DNA of 56,974 bases from Basidiobolus meristosporus CBS 931.73 (GCA_002104905.1 MCFE01000570.1:1-56974); one strand, 5' to 3'; counted from the stretch's first letter, positions 20,983-33,943 are shown. A program made the numbers and translations. Notes: generated by a model from the sequence alone, not told the origin.

Positions 20983-23900
20983 ATGGTGAATAATAATGGT
21001 GCAGAGCAGACCAATGGTCTAACCAGTAATAATGAGGTAGAGCCTACGAAGAGCGAACTCGACGTGCCTAACGGTACGCTTCCAAATAATGACGAGATGG
21101 AACAAGTGATGCATAACATGGTCCCTTTACGCTTGATCATCGAAAGACTAGTCAACCAAGCCTACGCCGATCTACAGAATCTAACTGAAGTGTAAGTTGC
21201 AATAATGATTTTCGCGTTAGATTTTCCTTTGGATCTACACCCTTCTCCGGTTTTAGAAATCGATTTAGTCACTATTTCTACACGTATTTATTGTCACGCG
21301 TCATCATCACACTGGACGATCAAGCCAGCATTTTCAGAACGGGTCTGCACTACCTGGTAAATAATGGCCGCTAACTTGTTCCACTGTGTAGATTGCCCGG
21401 AATGCCAATCGTAGAAAGAAAGCGCGCGATATTAGAATATTCGCTTAATACACGACAACAATTCGTCAAGCTACTTGTACTGGTCAAATGGGCTGTGAAT
21501 GCTGATAAAGTGCAGCAATGTCAGGTGAATATAGATTGATTAATAGCAAACTGTATGGTCTGTATGTTCAGTGCTAAAACCGGCGCCCCTTCCGTTTCTA
21601 CAGAATATCATAGGTTTTCTCCAGAAACAGAACGAAGCTTTTGCGAGAACAGTAGATGCACTCTACGGCATATACACAACCATGTCGCAAGCAAGGTAGG
21701 ACTTGTCTATTTCTGATGTTGCGTATTCACCTCAGTAATCCTTCCGATCTGCTGATTATAGAGTTCGAAACTACGACATATTGACTGCTATTGATGTTCT
21801 CACTACTGGAACTTATCAACGGCTACCGACCATTATTCGAGTTTGTAGTTTATTAGCTTTCACGATTTACGTTTGGTTTGTACTTATGGATGTTGTTCAT
21901 AGTCTCATTACATTCCTCTTGATCCAATGGAAGACAATGATGTTGCTGGCACGCTGTCTAAATTGAATGATTTGATACGTGTGCGTATGATTTGCAGAGA
22001 GACGCTCCCATCACCTATGAACAAGTACAAAATTGGTATGTGTTTGTGTGACCCTTAGTGACTAGGACAATGGTTGTTCAACAAGACTCATTGCATTAGT
22101 CAACGGCCGTGTTGTGTTTCGCGTTGAACATGAGTTTGAGGTAAGTGAATGCTCTCAAATTGAGTTGACCAGGTCGTATCAGTTAACACACCTACCTTGC
22201 CAGGTGTCATTAACGCTATTTGGTGCGGAGGAAGACGTACCATGGCATATTATATCTCTCGATATCCTTGTATGCTCAGAAAAATCCAAAGTAGCCACAG
22301 GTAGATCAGGTCACAACCCGCTGTAAGCCATGATAGTATCATAACTCCCCCTTTCTGCCAGACATGGATACGTCGTTGACGGACTATCAAATTCGCAACT
22401 TAATTGTCAACGCTCAGCAAAAGCTGATTCCTCAGCCCCCTAATCCTCAGAAACCTTCCGGCCCAGAAACAGAGGAGGGCCAAGAACAGCCTACGGAGCC
22501 ATCCAACCCTGAGGAATCGCCAGAAAGCCTCAAGCTGCCTACGTATCCCATGGTGCGGCTGTATGACTACCTTCGTATCCTTTGCCAAATCTTATATTCG
22601 ATAGGATCATTGCAACATGCTACATATCCTTAACCTCTCGATCTGTAGACACCTTTTGCCTTTCGATGCAGCTAGAAGTTCTTTATTTACAGGTAACTCG
22701 CTATTTACGAACTCACACAACCTTTCGCAAATGTTTAATTGTGGTTGCTCAAAGGCACTGCACTTGGCAAAATCTCGATGGGCCGAGAATCTGATTGTGG
22801 AAATCAACCAGTTCCGCACCTCAATCAAGCTGAAGTACTGGTGGTTAGTGCACACTTCCTACTGTCTTATTTATTTCTATCGTATTGACTTGACCATAAC
22901 CCAGTAAACGCCCACCTACTACATGGAGCAGCGTACAATATTCGAGTCAACAAACTACACTCACCAACTGCATCGAAATAAGTGTTGTGAACCTGGAAGA
23001 ATACACTCCATCTCAGACTGAAGAGGACGACGTTGAGGGCACCTCCCGTTCTGATACGGAGGATGACACACCATCATTAAAATATCCAAAAGGCGTGCTT
23101 CGCGTTCGTTGTGAAGGCGGGGCTGACACGGATGGTAAAATGATTGATACTTTCGAGATAAACCCCGGCGAGCTTGACGTTGAAAGCCTTTTGATGAGGA
23201 TCGCTGAATTACATGCACGTGCTGTTATCACTCGCTTCCGCGATATCTTGCTCAACTCCTCCTTTGTAAGTAATAGAATAGAATTTACAAAGAATGACCT
23301 TGAGATTTTGGATGAGCAGCATGTCGGAACATCGAAGGGGCAATCGTCTACCTGTGGACTGCAGGTCCGTTATCGTCAGGATCGCTATCTTACGTTGAAT
23401 GTGGACATCCGAACCGGGCGCGTTGTCATTGGGATGTCCGACAAGGTTATGCACGACAGCGATGCCAAATTGCGAGCACTTGAAGAAAAACTGAACGAGA
23501 GTTTTGTAAAATTGCCGAACTTACTGCTTGAGTTGAAGTACGCCACTTTGATTGACGATGTGGAAAACATGGCTCGGTATCTCGGCTTGGAGCCTTATCC
23601 TATTCTTCCGCTGCGAAACGAGGATATTGCCAAGTTTGGGACCACCAGGAGTCGCATGTTATATCTTCAGTTTACGCAGCACCCAAGTTACTATCTGGTA
23701 GTCAGCATAGTTGAAGACGCATTGAATTTCCGGCTTATAAGCCTTGGTTCACCATTGAGTGGTTCTCATTTGATGACCCTCGCCAGCTCTGTGCAGCTCG
23801 ACCTGACATCTTTACTTCGCCAACATCAGATATCAACTCAAGCAACCGGTCAGGACTCCAATACCACTCACTCGCCGGGTAGTAACGCCAGACTTCCTAG

Positions 23901-25301
23901 CAAAGAAGTAAACGAGCTCACGATAGATCTCGGCCTGCTGTCCAAAATAGATTCCTTTTGTCGAGCTAGGATATCATTTGAGAAGCTCGAGAAGCAGTTG
24001 ACAGGACTCGGCATCGAGTTCAAATATATTCAGCCAATCCCTCTAGAATGTGACGCAGCCGATTTTTGCGCGCAGGACTCGGCTAATCCGATCTCGCAGG
24101 TCCCTTTTATGCAGATTAAACCTCAAGATATTCCCCTTCGTACCAAAGGAGCCAGCTGCTCAGAGATCGTGTCCGGTAGTCTTAATATCCGCCTGGCGGA
24201 TTGGTACGCATCAGGAAAAAGCACGTGTCAAGTGTCCATGGAAACCCGAATCCTGTCTCAATCGACCCCGAGCATTCAGGATGCTGACCAGGATGCCGCC
24301 AAGCGATTACATTTCGATCATGAGTCCCGAGTCCTGTCATTCAAGTACAGCGATTTTGACAGCTGTATTTCGCAATTCCTTAACGACTGGGAGACCGTCA
24401 TTATGGTGACACTTCTTGCGAAACAAACGTACACAACCGTCAATTACTTCGACCTCACACTACTTAAAGCATCCTACGGGAAAGAACGATTCACTATAGC
24501 GATTCGTTGGAAATCACCGAATGGCACCGGGAGTAGCCGGGGACATTATAAGCTTGCCTTGGAGGAGAATCTTGGTCAGATCAAGCAAAAGAACCCTCAT
24601 CGCAAGCTTCGCTTTTGCCTCGAAGACTACCTTAACCAGACGAAAGATTTGAAAAAGCTGATTACCCTGCTCAACGACACCTTACCTTTACTTCGTGCCT
24701 TGGACGAACTTCAACGAAAGAGAAACGCTAAGGATACATTTGGAAAGGGACTTACTATCATCCCCCGCCACGCAACACACATACGACTTCAATTTCCAGC
24801 CAAGTGAGTTCATTCGTACATTTGCATCACTTTTACCCCGCATGCTAAACTCAGTCATTCAGATATGTCATAGACATCCGCATGTCTTCGGCCACCCGCC
24901 TATATATATCAGACGCAGCGTACTCATTCTTTGAGCCTCCGAACACAACCCCGAAAAAACTCGGCCTGCCGAGTCCAGCCCATTTCCCCGGGGACCAAGC
25001 GAAGGTATTACTGTCCCGATCACACATCAACCCCCAGCCGATCCCTGAGTTTGGACAGTTCATCGCGCACGTTGGACAGGCGCTTTCCCAACAATCACAA
25101 TACTCGCAAGATGAACACGCGGTCGTCATACCGCTCCAGCATGGCTTTGTCTGCGGTATGTCCGTGTCGTCTTTTGTCCTCAACGAACTCAACAGCTTCA
25201 TTGAAAGGACTGAGAGCACAGCGGCGCCCACCTCGGCCGAGATATCAACAAAACCCCCCACCCAAAATCTTCATTCAGAAAACCCTATCGAGATTGTATA
25301 A
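20983..25301 (+). CDS. MED14: Mediator complex subunit 14 (Rgr1)
   Basis: Twelve exons join in frame: 20983-21191, 21392-21524, 21604-21695, 21762-21840, 21903-22035, 22100-22140, 22204-22300, 22362-22574, 22649-22692, 22755-22843, 22905-24803 and 24863-25301. They give 1155 aa. The N-terminal MED14 domain (about 45-260) is clear: VPLRLIIERLVNQAYADLQ, KRAILEYSLNTRQQFVKLL, VKWAVNADKVQQCQ, DILTAIDVLTTGTYQRLP, then NGRVVFRVEHEFEVSLTLFGA. An acidic, Pro-rich insert follows at about 290-320. The 1.9-kb exon encodes the long C-terminal part. MED14 is the backbone linking head, middle and tail of Mediator and is needed for RNA polymerase II transcription. The start at 20983 precedes an Asn-rich leader. 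The first intron (200 nt) is longer than the others. Confidence 0.92.
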
Positions 25302-25614
25302 AAGCCTATATATAAAAGCATTAAAAAGCCATGGAATCTGCACCCTGATAAACGCGTATCGGTGCACTCAAAGATAATTAGTCTTCAGTAGTTTCTCCGA
25401 TCACGCCATGCTGCCATATGTGGAGCCAGGTGTGGAATAAACCGGCCGCAAGGTGTGGAATTATAAATGTGGCCAAATGCAGATCAGCAATTTGATAATC
25501 ATCCAATGATAAGATCATGGCCGGTGGTTGGATTGGAATTCCCTTGTGGCTTAATTTCCAGATTATCAAAAATTTCGTCGGATTTTTTTCTTATCAAGAG
25601 GCCGAGCTTCTCGG
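25302..25614. other. Short intergenic region, MED14 3' end and FOL1 promoter
   Basis: A 313-bp AT-rich stretch. AATTA-rich sequence just after 25301 may serve 3'-end formation. A T-rich run at 25583-25590 lies just upstream of the FOL1 start. No gene is seen. Confidence 0.35.
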
Positions 25615-27943
25615 ATGCTTGATACATCCACTCCACTTCAACCCACCTCCCCACTTCGCTTCGTGATGACCACATACAAGGACAAGATCATCCTCCGGGA
25701 TCTTATGGTCCAAACCACCTTGGGCGTGGATTCCTGGGAGCGTGAGAAGCCTCAGCCAGTCCTTCTGAACATTGTGTTGTTCACCAACGTCTCGAACGCC
25801 GGTGACCACGACAACTTGACCACCTCCATTCACTATGGTCACCTGTGTAAGGGTGTTCAGAAATTCGCCAAGGAGTCGAAGCACCGATCTATGGAAGCTT
25901 TCGCCAACGGAATTGCCCGGATTTGCTTGTACGACTTCAACGCCGCCATCGCTAACATTAAGGTGGAGAAGCCCAGGGCTTTGCTCAACGCCGACTCGGC
26001 TGGAGTTGAGATCACGCGCGTTAAATCGGACTTCGAGGATCTCTCGGAGGAGGAGAGACTCCAGGTGACTGAAGCCTTCAACCTACCTAACGACACCATA
26101 TTCGTTAAGAACCTAAGACTCAGCGCTATTATTGGGTGCAACCCTTGGGAAAGAGAACACAAACAGACCATTCTGTTGAACCTGGTCATCCATTCCGACC
26201 CTAAGTATCTTGGTACAAATATCGATCGCGTAGTGAAGCCTCACAATTACCTTACCATTGCCCGAGTGATCACCTCGCACGTAGAAGAGTCGGACTATAA
26301 AACTGTGGAGGCATTGTCAACTTCTGTTGCCAAGGTTGCGCTCGAACGATGCCATGTGCCTAGAATCACGGTCAAGGTTGAAAAACCTAGCGCCTTGATA
26401 TATGCTCAAGGCGCGGGAGTGGAGGTTACTCGGGACCAATCTGACTTCCCAGCGGAAATCAGCACCGATGCCCACTCTGAGGACACCCTAAGCACTCTCT
26501 ATCCCACCAAGGAGGAGCATGTCAGCATCCTTGCGGTTGGTACAAATCTTGGGGATCGAGTGGCAAATATCAAGTCCGCCTTGAAAGCCCTGCATGAGCA
26601 TCCTGATTGCCGGGTTGTCGACACCTCCTTCTTGTATGAAACCCCACCAATGTATCTAACTGAGCAACCACCCTTCCTCAACGGAGCCTGCAAGGTATTT
26701 CTCGTTGTCATTAATCTACCTGCCCATCAATTGCTAACCGGGCCATCATCCTTAGGTCTATACAAAGCTCAATCCCACCGACCTTTTGGCGCTCTGCAAG
26801 ACTATTGAGAAGGAAACTGGGAGAGTCCCAACAGTCCGCAACGGCCCTCGCGTCATCGACTTGGACATCTTGTTTTACGACAACTTGGAGTACAAATCCC
26901 CCACCCTGGAGATCCCCCATCCCCGCATCCAAGAGCGAGCATTTGTCTTGAAGCCACTCTGCGATATCGCCTCGGATCTGGAGCATCCCAAGCTATTCCG
27001 CACGTGTGGTCAATTGCTTTCTCAACTTGTCTATGTCCATCCTGAGGTCGACCAGGAGATCTTCAAGGTGATGCCTATTAGGGAGGCCCTTTGGAACTGG
27101 AACCAAAAAACCTATATCATGGGTATTCTCAACGTTACGCCCGACAGCTTCAGCGATGGCGGTCTACATAGCACCCTTGACACAGCTGTGCAGCATGCCG
27201 AGAAGCTGATTGAGGATGGAGCGGACATCATCGATGTTGGGGGCATGTCCACCCGCCCGGGGGCTGAGGAAATCACGGTCGAAGAAGAGATCAGAAGAGT
27301 GGTTCCGGTGATTAAAGCACTTCGTGAAAAGGGAGTCACCGCTCCCATCTCGGTAGATACCTACCGCGCAGAAGTCGCCGAGCGTGCGGTCGAAGCTGGT
27401 GCGGACCTGATTAACGATGTGTCCGGAGGGTCGTTGGATCCCAAGATGTTCGAAACGATGGCCAAGCTTAATGTCCCTGTGTGTCTGATGCACATGAGAG
27501 GCAACACCAAGACCATGGCCACCTTGACCGAGTACAAAAATAACGATGTGATCGCCGACATCGTTGGCAAGTTAACCGAAAGCATTCGTAGCTGTATTAG
27601 ATCCGGACTCTACCGTTGGAATATCATCCTGGACCCTGGGATCGGATTCGCCAAGAACTCCGAGCAGAACTTCCAGATCCTACGTCGCCTTCCCGATATC
27701 GTCAGCCCCGAAAGCACCCTGAATGGCTTCCCAACGCTGGTGGGGCCTTCCCGCAAGGGATTCATCGGTCAGGTGACCGACAGGTCAGACGCCAAACAAC
27801 GGGTCTGGGGGACCGCAGCTGCTTGCTCCGCCTCCATAGCCGGTGGCTCGAATCTCCTTCGCGTCCACGACGTTCAAGAGATGATCGACGTAGTGAAGGT
27901 ATCGGATGCAATCTGGAAGGCTGGAGCCGAGAAAAGCAACTGA
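25615..27943 (+). CDS. FOL1: Trifunctional folate synthesis protein (FolB-FolB-FolK-FolP)
   Basis: Two exons (25615-26694, 26756-27943) give 755 aa. Two dihydroneopterin aldolase-type domains lie at about 20-135 and 155-275, each starting with a pattern like IILRDLMVQTTLGVDSWERE. A pyrophosphokinase (HPPK) domain spans about 300-440, with GTNLGDR and RNGPRVIDLDILFYD. A dihydropteroate synthase domain spans about 477-750, with MGILNVTPDSFSDGG, the pterin/pABA loop STRPGAEE, VCLMHMRG, LDPGIGF and GPSRKGFIG. The three steps turn dihydroneopterin into dihydropteroate. The fusion is standard in fungi. The Thr and Pro in the STRPG loop, mutated in sulfa-resistant Pneumocystis, are unchanged. A second in-frame ATG at 25666 sits closer to the first domain and may be the true start. 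Confidence 0.95.
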
Positions 27944-28144
27944 TATTGGAAGCAGCACATTTATCGAACACGCTTAACCTGTATTGTATGGACATTTTAG
28001 AACACTGGCACTTACTGCCACTGCTACTGTTACACCTCAACACACCCACCCTCTCGTAAATAAACTACATATCTGCATTGAATTGAATCCATCTGAGGTC
28101 TTTAATAAATATTCGATGGTAGATATAGGGAACAGAATTGTTGG

Positions 28145-29143
28145 TTAATGGTCGGTCATCGGAGCTCTCCAGAGGGTTCGCTTTTGCGCTTTAGGTGGCT
28201 TTCTCACCAGAGTGACTCTGCCCCCGACCTTTGTTCCAAATGCCAGTACCACCGACTCCTCACCAGCGGTATTTCGCTTGCCAGCATTCCGTCTCTTCTC
28301 CCGCCTGGAAACCACCTCCTTCGCAAAGTTGTATCGGTCCATATCGGAGGGGATGTGTAGATTTTGGGATTCGATGGATCTCTTAAGCCAATCGAAGGGT
28401 AACTCCACGTATGCCTCAACAAGCGACAGGTAATTCTCGCTCTTCCCGCTGATGAAGGCCTCGGTCTGTTTGGGCAATGTCCCGGTTAGAAAGTCGAAGC
28501 AACTTTCTCGTATATCCGCGGTGTAGGCACCATAGCCGACTCCATCGGCTTGATCCACAAACTGCGTGTACGCTAGAACAGTTTGTCGGGAGATGTTCTT
28601 CTTGGCGACTTCGGTGGAAATAGCGCATAGGTCCTCTAGCTGTAATAAATATGCCGTAGCCAATACGTTCAATGCGTTTGTCGGGTTAATCTGAAGTTGC
28701 GGAAACCCGGCGTAAAGGTACCCAAGCGCTATCACCAACCCTTCATCCGAGATATTTGGGTCCTCCAGGTTCAGAATTAACTCGTGTGGATTGAGGGAAG
28801 TGGTTAATAAATGGTGGAAGAAGGGAGAACGTGCTAATACGAGTGAATGCAGCTTGTATACATTGTTGGCCGAGAACTTGGGTACATGCAATATGACGTC
28901 CGAAAAGGCTCCAGAGAGAAACCCGACTTGATAAAGGTGTGTGCAAATGGCATTATGCTGAGGGGAAAACCCCCGTTGACCGTTGAGACCGGATGACTGG
29001 GTATTCTCCTGTTCGGTATTGGCGGGATGGCCGTTTGTCAGATGCTTATTGACATGTACAATGTGATGACCATTTCCGTTAATTTGAGGTGATAGATTCA
29101 ACAAGGTCTTGGTTTCGCTTGACTGTCCGTTACCCTTAATCAT
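28145..29143 (-). CDS. BTB/POZ-domain protein
   Basis: A single exon encodes 332 aa. The first 65 residues are Asn/Gly-rich and likely disordered. Residues about 70-190 form a BTB/POZ fold: HLYQVGFLSGAFSDVILHV, then YKLHSLVLARSPFFHHLL, an acidic turn, and GLVIALGYLYAG. A helical BACK-like region follows to about 280. The C terminus is basic (VVSRREKRRNAGKRN) and may be a nuclear signal. BTB proteins dimerise and often act as Cullin-3 adaptors or transcription cofactors; no partner can be named here. It converges with FOL1, whose stop lies 201 bp away; AATAAA-type sequences between 28058 and 28110 could serve either gene. Confidence 0.85.
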   Translation of the reverse strand: MIKGNGQSSETKTLLNLSPQINGNGHHIVHVNKHLTNGHPANTEQENTQSSGLNGQRGFSPQHNAICTHLYQVGFLSGAFSDVILHVPKFSANNVYKLHSLVLARSPFFHHLLTTSLNPHELILNLEDPNISDEGLVIALGYLYAGFPQLQINPTNALNVLATAYLLQLEDLCAISTEVAKKNISRQTVLAYTQFVDQADGVGYGAYTADIRESCFDFLTGTLPKQTEAFISGKSENYLSLVEAYVELPFDWLKRSIESQNLHIPSDMDRYNFAKEVVSRREKRRNAGKRNTAGEESVVLAFGTKVGGRVTLVRKPPKAQKRTLWRAPMTDH

Positions 29144-32122
29144 TCTATCTAGTTTGTGAGAAAGTCTGTATCAGAACGCTAGCCAATGAACAGACCAAAA
29201 AAGACTCACTATAAGTAAGCCTGAAGCACCAACGAGAGATAAATAATTGGAAATCTCAGAGTCGTTCACCAGCAAATCACCCAGTTTGAGCAAGGTCTCT
29301 ATGAGTGAACTTTCAAAATACACACAACTACTTCATATTGGTAGGAATTTTATAGCAAACCAATTACGTGTCGGTGTTCCATCTAAACCCGGTATTAAAC
29401 TCCGAATATCATCTGGGAGGCTGAGCAATCACCAAGCACAAGGATGATTTGCTAGTCAACCCAGTGACTATTTTATTGCTATAAATGATATTCAGCAAAT
29501 TAGACACAGTTGAAGTCAAAGGAGCATATGAAGCTGGTACTCAATAATTCTAACGGAGCGAAGTTTGAGTGGGCACTCTCCAAACCTCCAACAGTGAATT
29601 TTGTCGGCACCTTTAATATGGTTTTGGGAACCCAGGCTGATGCCTCAAGTATAGCCATAGGAGAACTTGTGGATGGGATTCTTGCTTCTCCGACTTGTGT
29701 TGAACACACAACCCAAGATTTATGCGTCCAAGAAGAATCACTGAAAATTCCTAAATCGACATACTGTGTATCTTCCCTTAAAGCTCCATTAATGATAAAC
29801 GCCAGTTAAAAGCGCCTTGTAGAGCCTCCTAACCAACCCTTTTTCGTCTAGCTATACTGATTTACTTTGAGGAACAGGAATCTCAATCTTCAATCAGGCA
29901 CTCATAACATCACTCCCGTTGGTTTGTTTCGCTCACAAACCCCTATCGACATCATAAGAGAACAGTCTGCTGCTTTTCTACCCAAGCACTATCAGCTTTA
30001 GGGTATTCTTGTATTCTTCGCATCCACCGAAATAGGGTAATTGGTCGTGGGTGGCCTGATTCGTACGAACCCCAAAAACAGATTTGCAAACAAGCACTGA
30101 TTTCAGTAAGAATGATATTTGGAAGCTACCATTGGATTTTACCTTATTTTTATTTCACACTCAGTCATTACCTTCCGGCATTGATTCTGTTTCATCCACA
30201 ACTGCTAATCAGACCCTCATCCAGGTCTCTCAATCTAGAATCGTGTTAAACCATGAAGTCACAAGAAGCAGGTTTGAACCTACTTTGATCTAGCCACATT
30301 GTGGTCTAGCATAATGAGTTATTGAATCTCAATTGTAGCATAAAATGGCGACTAGGCCATATCATATATTATAATCATCGCAAGATACCAACTCTAACAG
30401 ACTCTCTAGCTTGGTGGTTAAACATTTGGTGACCTCTGTCAAACGTATTGATACCTTTCTGCAATCGTGGTGTGGCCAACAGTATATCTCGGCTTTCAAA
30501 ATCGGTTGGAATCTTGTTGGCGTCAGGAGAGGCCGATAATTGAATGGTTGCTATACACCTCAAGCATCATGGATTAGCATGCATTAATATTGCAGTGATT
30601 AAATATACAGTGCGGCAATAAGCTCGACAAGTAAAACGTTACACCAATCTTGATTTACTTCTCTCGACCACCATTGGGCCAGTGTTTAATTGATCAACCT
30701 CACAAACTCCTCGACAGTATGCATTCTCAAAGTGTAGAGGTAAACAAACAGGATGATACTCAGCCATCGGATTTGCTATACGGTTAAGAAGGCCAGGTAC
30801 TTAAATAGTGTGGTGAGTAGTGCATTGTTGTATTGTAAATTGTGAATGTATGCTAGTATTCTAATTCAAGAAAATGGAATCCATATCCGTTCTATTGATT
30901 CTAAAACCATGTATACACCCCAAACACAAGGGTTAAATAAACAACCAAAATCCAATAATGTATTTTCCTGCTGCGGATGTTTCAAACTCCATGGTGTGGT
31001 TCTAGAATGCTCTCAACCAGCATTTCTTTGAAGATCAGCGGAATCAATTTAGCGTAGCTTTGCTGATTGGTCATATAATATATTTATAATAGAACCTATT
31101 GGAAATACGCTTTTGGCTGCTCATTAGTAATATATATTAGGTGATACTCCTCATGACGCACAGCTGTAATTGTATATATGTATTCAGAGATTTTGTCATG
31201 TTGTATCAAGCTGGTATCACACGACAGTTAATGTTCCATACATTCTGGACTGAAATAGAAGGGATGACCGAATGTTTTTAAATAGGTAAACAGGTTTTAG
31301 CCTGGTTATCATAGGTTCCAAATGGAGGGTCTTATAGGTGCCCAACACGAGACTTCGACTCTCTCCGGACAGAATAATAAGGCTAATCCAGCTATCAGGG
31401 ACTATATCTGGAACTAGGGTAAGAATGCAGGGGAAGATGAGGCAGATGGTAGCGAAGGTGGGTTATATACTGCTGTTTAGATTGTTCTCCCCAACGGTTA
31501 ATAGCTAATTTTAGATCAGATGGTTGGTAATCATATGAGCGCCTGGTGAGGACCAAGTGGTATTTTGTTTATCCCTCGATTCTCTATCGCTTAGCAATAA
31601 CATGGAATTCTTATGCTCGTGAGGGGAGGTTAAGGTTTGTTTTGGTATGTTTGATACTTCGGGTTTTATTTGTTTGCCCCATTTTCCGATGCAAAAGTTT
31701 TGAAGTTTAAGAGTTGCGCGTTAAAGAGTATTATGACTCAACGGCCGTGAACTCTATATCGGTTTGTGATAGAATTGAGCTGTTGCCATTTTTATCTAGC
31801 CTAATAAAAGAATAATATTCTTAGCTAAGCCTCTTCTCCTCAATCATCTGATTGGAGTCCAGTCTTTGGTTCGAATAGTATATAAGCGATGCGTTGGTAT
31901 TTACATGATTCAAATATTCTCTCTACCTTTTCCCGTTATCTAACTAATTTAGGTAAGAGTCCTATGGTTCACTTCGAGAGTCCATATACGTAGAACTTGA
32001 GTACCTCGATAGTTTAAAGCGTGTATTGGTTGCCTCAATACTTTGACAAATGTGCCTGTTCCTCCCTGAGCATTAAGATTAATATTTTGTCTTTTTAGAG
32101 CCTGATTTGTGCTAATATTGTA
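29144..32122. other. 3-kb gene-poor AT-rich region
   Basis: No gene could be supported here. The longest ORF (29510-29809, 99 codons) has no recognisable domain, signal peptide or splice context. The left end should hold the BTB gene promoter. The right end should hold the PH gene promoter; a pyrimidine tract ending in TTTTTAG (about 32090-32098) looks like the acceptor of a leader intron. A GGTTCGAA motif at 31869 resembles a tRNA B box, but no cloverleaf forms. Confidence 0.45.
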
Positions 32123-33943
32123 ATGTCTACCGTTGCTGAAAACACTATAAAGCAGGAAGAGGTTCCTGTTATTGAGCAAGAAGCAACCATTTCCCCTGAG
32201 GAGCCTACACCATCGGTCGAGCCTGTTGCAGATGTTAAGGATGTTGTTACGGCCACCGAGGAACCAACCCCTACTGTCGAAGCCCCTCCCGTTGAGACGG
32301 AGGCTGAAGTACCCGTAAATGAAGATGTTACTCCCAATGAGAGTGCACCTGTGCCTGAGGTCGTTCCCACCGAAGAAGCTGTAGCTGCCGAAGCAACCGA
32401 AGCGGAGCCTACTGAGGTTATTCAGGATATCAAGAATGGTTCTCTCTTTAAGCGCGGCCCCAGACCCTTACGTTTGTGGAAAAACCGCTACTTTGCTTTC
32501 CACTCTGAAGCGATCCCACTTGAGCAATTGAGATTGGTCTCCAAAAAATACACTAAGGCTTTGTCCGCGAATAAGGAAGAGTTTGAGAAGGTCAACTCAT
32601 CTTTGTTCCATGATATTGCATCTGCTACCGTCTCTGGCGAGGGATTGTTACTGTATTACAAATCCTCCAATCCCGATCACGTTGAAGTCCCACTCGGAAT
32701 TGTTAATCTTAGCAATGTTGAATCTGTTTCCCCTATGAAGGCCAGTAAACCCCACGCCTTCTCCGTTAAAACCCAGAAAAGAGAGTATGTCTTGGCAGCT
32801 CATTCTGCTGACGAGGCCAAATCATGGGTTCATGCTATTCAGTCAAGAATCGACTCGCTCTCAAGCCTGCCCAACCCGGCTGAAGCTCCACAATACAAGG
32901 AGACTTACGACAAATTGGTCAGCCGTCAAGCATTTAACCCTAAAACTACACCTCCTCTTCCAACTGGCATCTTATCTGACAACGAGATCCTCTCCGGTTC
33001 GGATAACGAACCTGAAAATCGTGATGGCGAGCACCAAGCTACTCCTGATACCAAGGTGCCAGAGATCGCTCCTGAGGAACCAGTTGCGGAAGAAGTTCCT
33101 GTTGTTGCCGAAGCCCATGAGGCTCAACACGAGACATCCACATTGAAATCTCGATTCATTAACTTCAAATCAATGATCAACAAAAAAATTGAGAAGCAGC
33201 CTGAGGTTCCTGTTCCTGTTGAAGCACCCGAAGTACAGGAGCCAGCTTCCGAGCCAACTCCTGAAGCAGCTGAGAACGAAGCCACCGTAGCTGAAGAGCC
33301 AGTCAAGACTGAAGCACCTGTTGCTGATGGAAAGAAGGAAGAGCACCCAGTTCGACCCCTGTCATTCCACCTTCCTAAATTCTTCAAAGGCCTTATGAAA
33401 GAAGAGAAGCCTGAAGCCACCGCGGAACAAGCAGAAGCTCCTGCTATTGAAGTCGCTGCTGAAACCCCTATCGTTGAGGCCGCAGAAGAAACTCCGGAAA
33501 AGGCGACCGAGGAGCCCGAAACTACTCCCGAGCAACAGCCAGAAGTCACTCGACCTGAATCTCCCATCAGACGAACCATCTCCAATTTCCTTCATCTCAA
33601 GAAGGGTAAGCAAGTCGAGGTCCCACAAGACTCGGCTGAAGTGGAGATCCGCCCACCAGTCGCTGAAAATGACAATCTCGAGAAGCCATTGGAAATTGTG
33701 AATGATGTTGATGGAGAAGTTGCAGCTCAAAGCGGCGAGGATGTTGCCCAAACCTCAAACACGGAGCAGCCAGTCACCGAAGAAGCCGCTGAGAAGCCAA
33801 AGAAGCCTACCCTATTCAAAAGATTAAGCTCGATGGTACGCCCCATCGCTGCACCCAAAGCCCCTCAACCAGCTGAAGAGCCTATTCCTGAGGCCAACGG
33901 TGAGCAGCCTCCCGCTGTCAGCGAGCCCATTAAGGCCAACTAA
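32123..33943 (+). CDS. PH-domain protein with repeated basic amphipathic patches
   Basis: A single exon encodes 606 aa. Residues 1-100 are acidic and rich in Glu, Pro, Val and Thr. A pleckstrin homology domain spans about 104-245: GSLFKRG, LWKNRYFAFHS, a phosphoinositide-facing basic strand, and a C-terminal helix ending SWVHAIQSRI. The rest is an acidic Glu/Pro/Ala/Val linker interrupted by four short basic-hydrophobic patches at about 340-356, 412-427, 482-495 and 558-574, such as SRFINFKSMINKK and LFKRLSSMV. These could form membrane-binding helices. PH proteins of this layout (for example fission yeast Meu6-like) are known in fungi, but I cannot name a function. Codon use is like a well-expressed gene. 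Confidence 0.85.
   Translation: MSTVAENTIKQEEVPVIEQEATISPEEPTPSVEPVADVKDVVTATEEPTPTVEAPPVETEAEVPVNEDVTPNESAPVPEVVPTEEAVAAEATEAEPTEVIQDIKNGSLFKRGPRPLRLWKNRYFAFHSEAIPLEQLRLVSKKYTKALSANKEEFEKVNSSLFHDIASATVSGEGLLLYYKSSNPDHVEVPLGIVNLSNVESVSPMKASKPHAFSVKTQKREYVLAAHSADEAKSWVHAIQSRIDSLSSLPNPAEAPQYKETYDKLVSRQAFNPKTTPPLPTGILSDNEILSGSDNEPENRDGEHQATPDTKVPEIAPEEPVAEEVPVVAEAHEAQHETSTLKSRFINFKSMINKKIEKQPEVPVPVEAPEVQEPASEPTPEAAENEATVAEEPVKTEAPVADGKKEEHPVRPLSFHLPKFFKGLMKEEKPEATAEQAEAPAIEVAAETPIVEAAEETPEKATEEPETTPEQQPEVTRPESPIRRTISNFLHLKKGKQVEVPQDSAEVEIRPPVAENDNLEKPLEIVNDVDGEVAAQSGEDVAQTSNTEQPVTEEAAEKPKKPTLFKRLSSMVRPIAAPKAPQPAEEPIPEANGEQPPAVSEPIKAN

Noticed and set aside
29510-29809. 99-codon ORF in the gene-poor region
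   Set aside because: No recognisable family or structural feature, and flanking sequence offers no plausible exons.
30255-30330. tRNA-like GGTTCAAACC on the reverse strand
   Set aside because: The T-arm stem does not pair correctly and no anticodon arm is found.
31840-31880. tRNA-like B box (GGTTCGAA)
   Set aside because: The trailing CC is missing and no acceptor or D arm pairs; no cloverleaf can be drawn.
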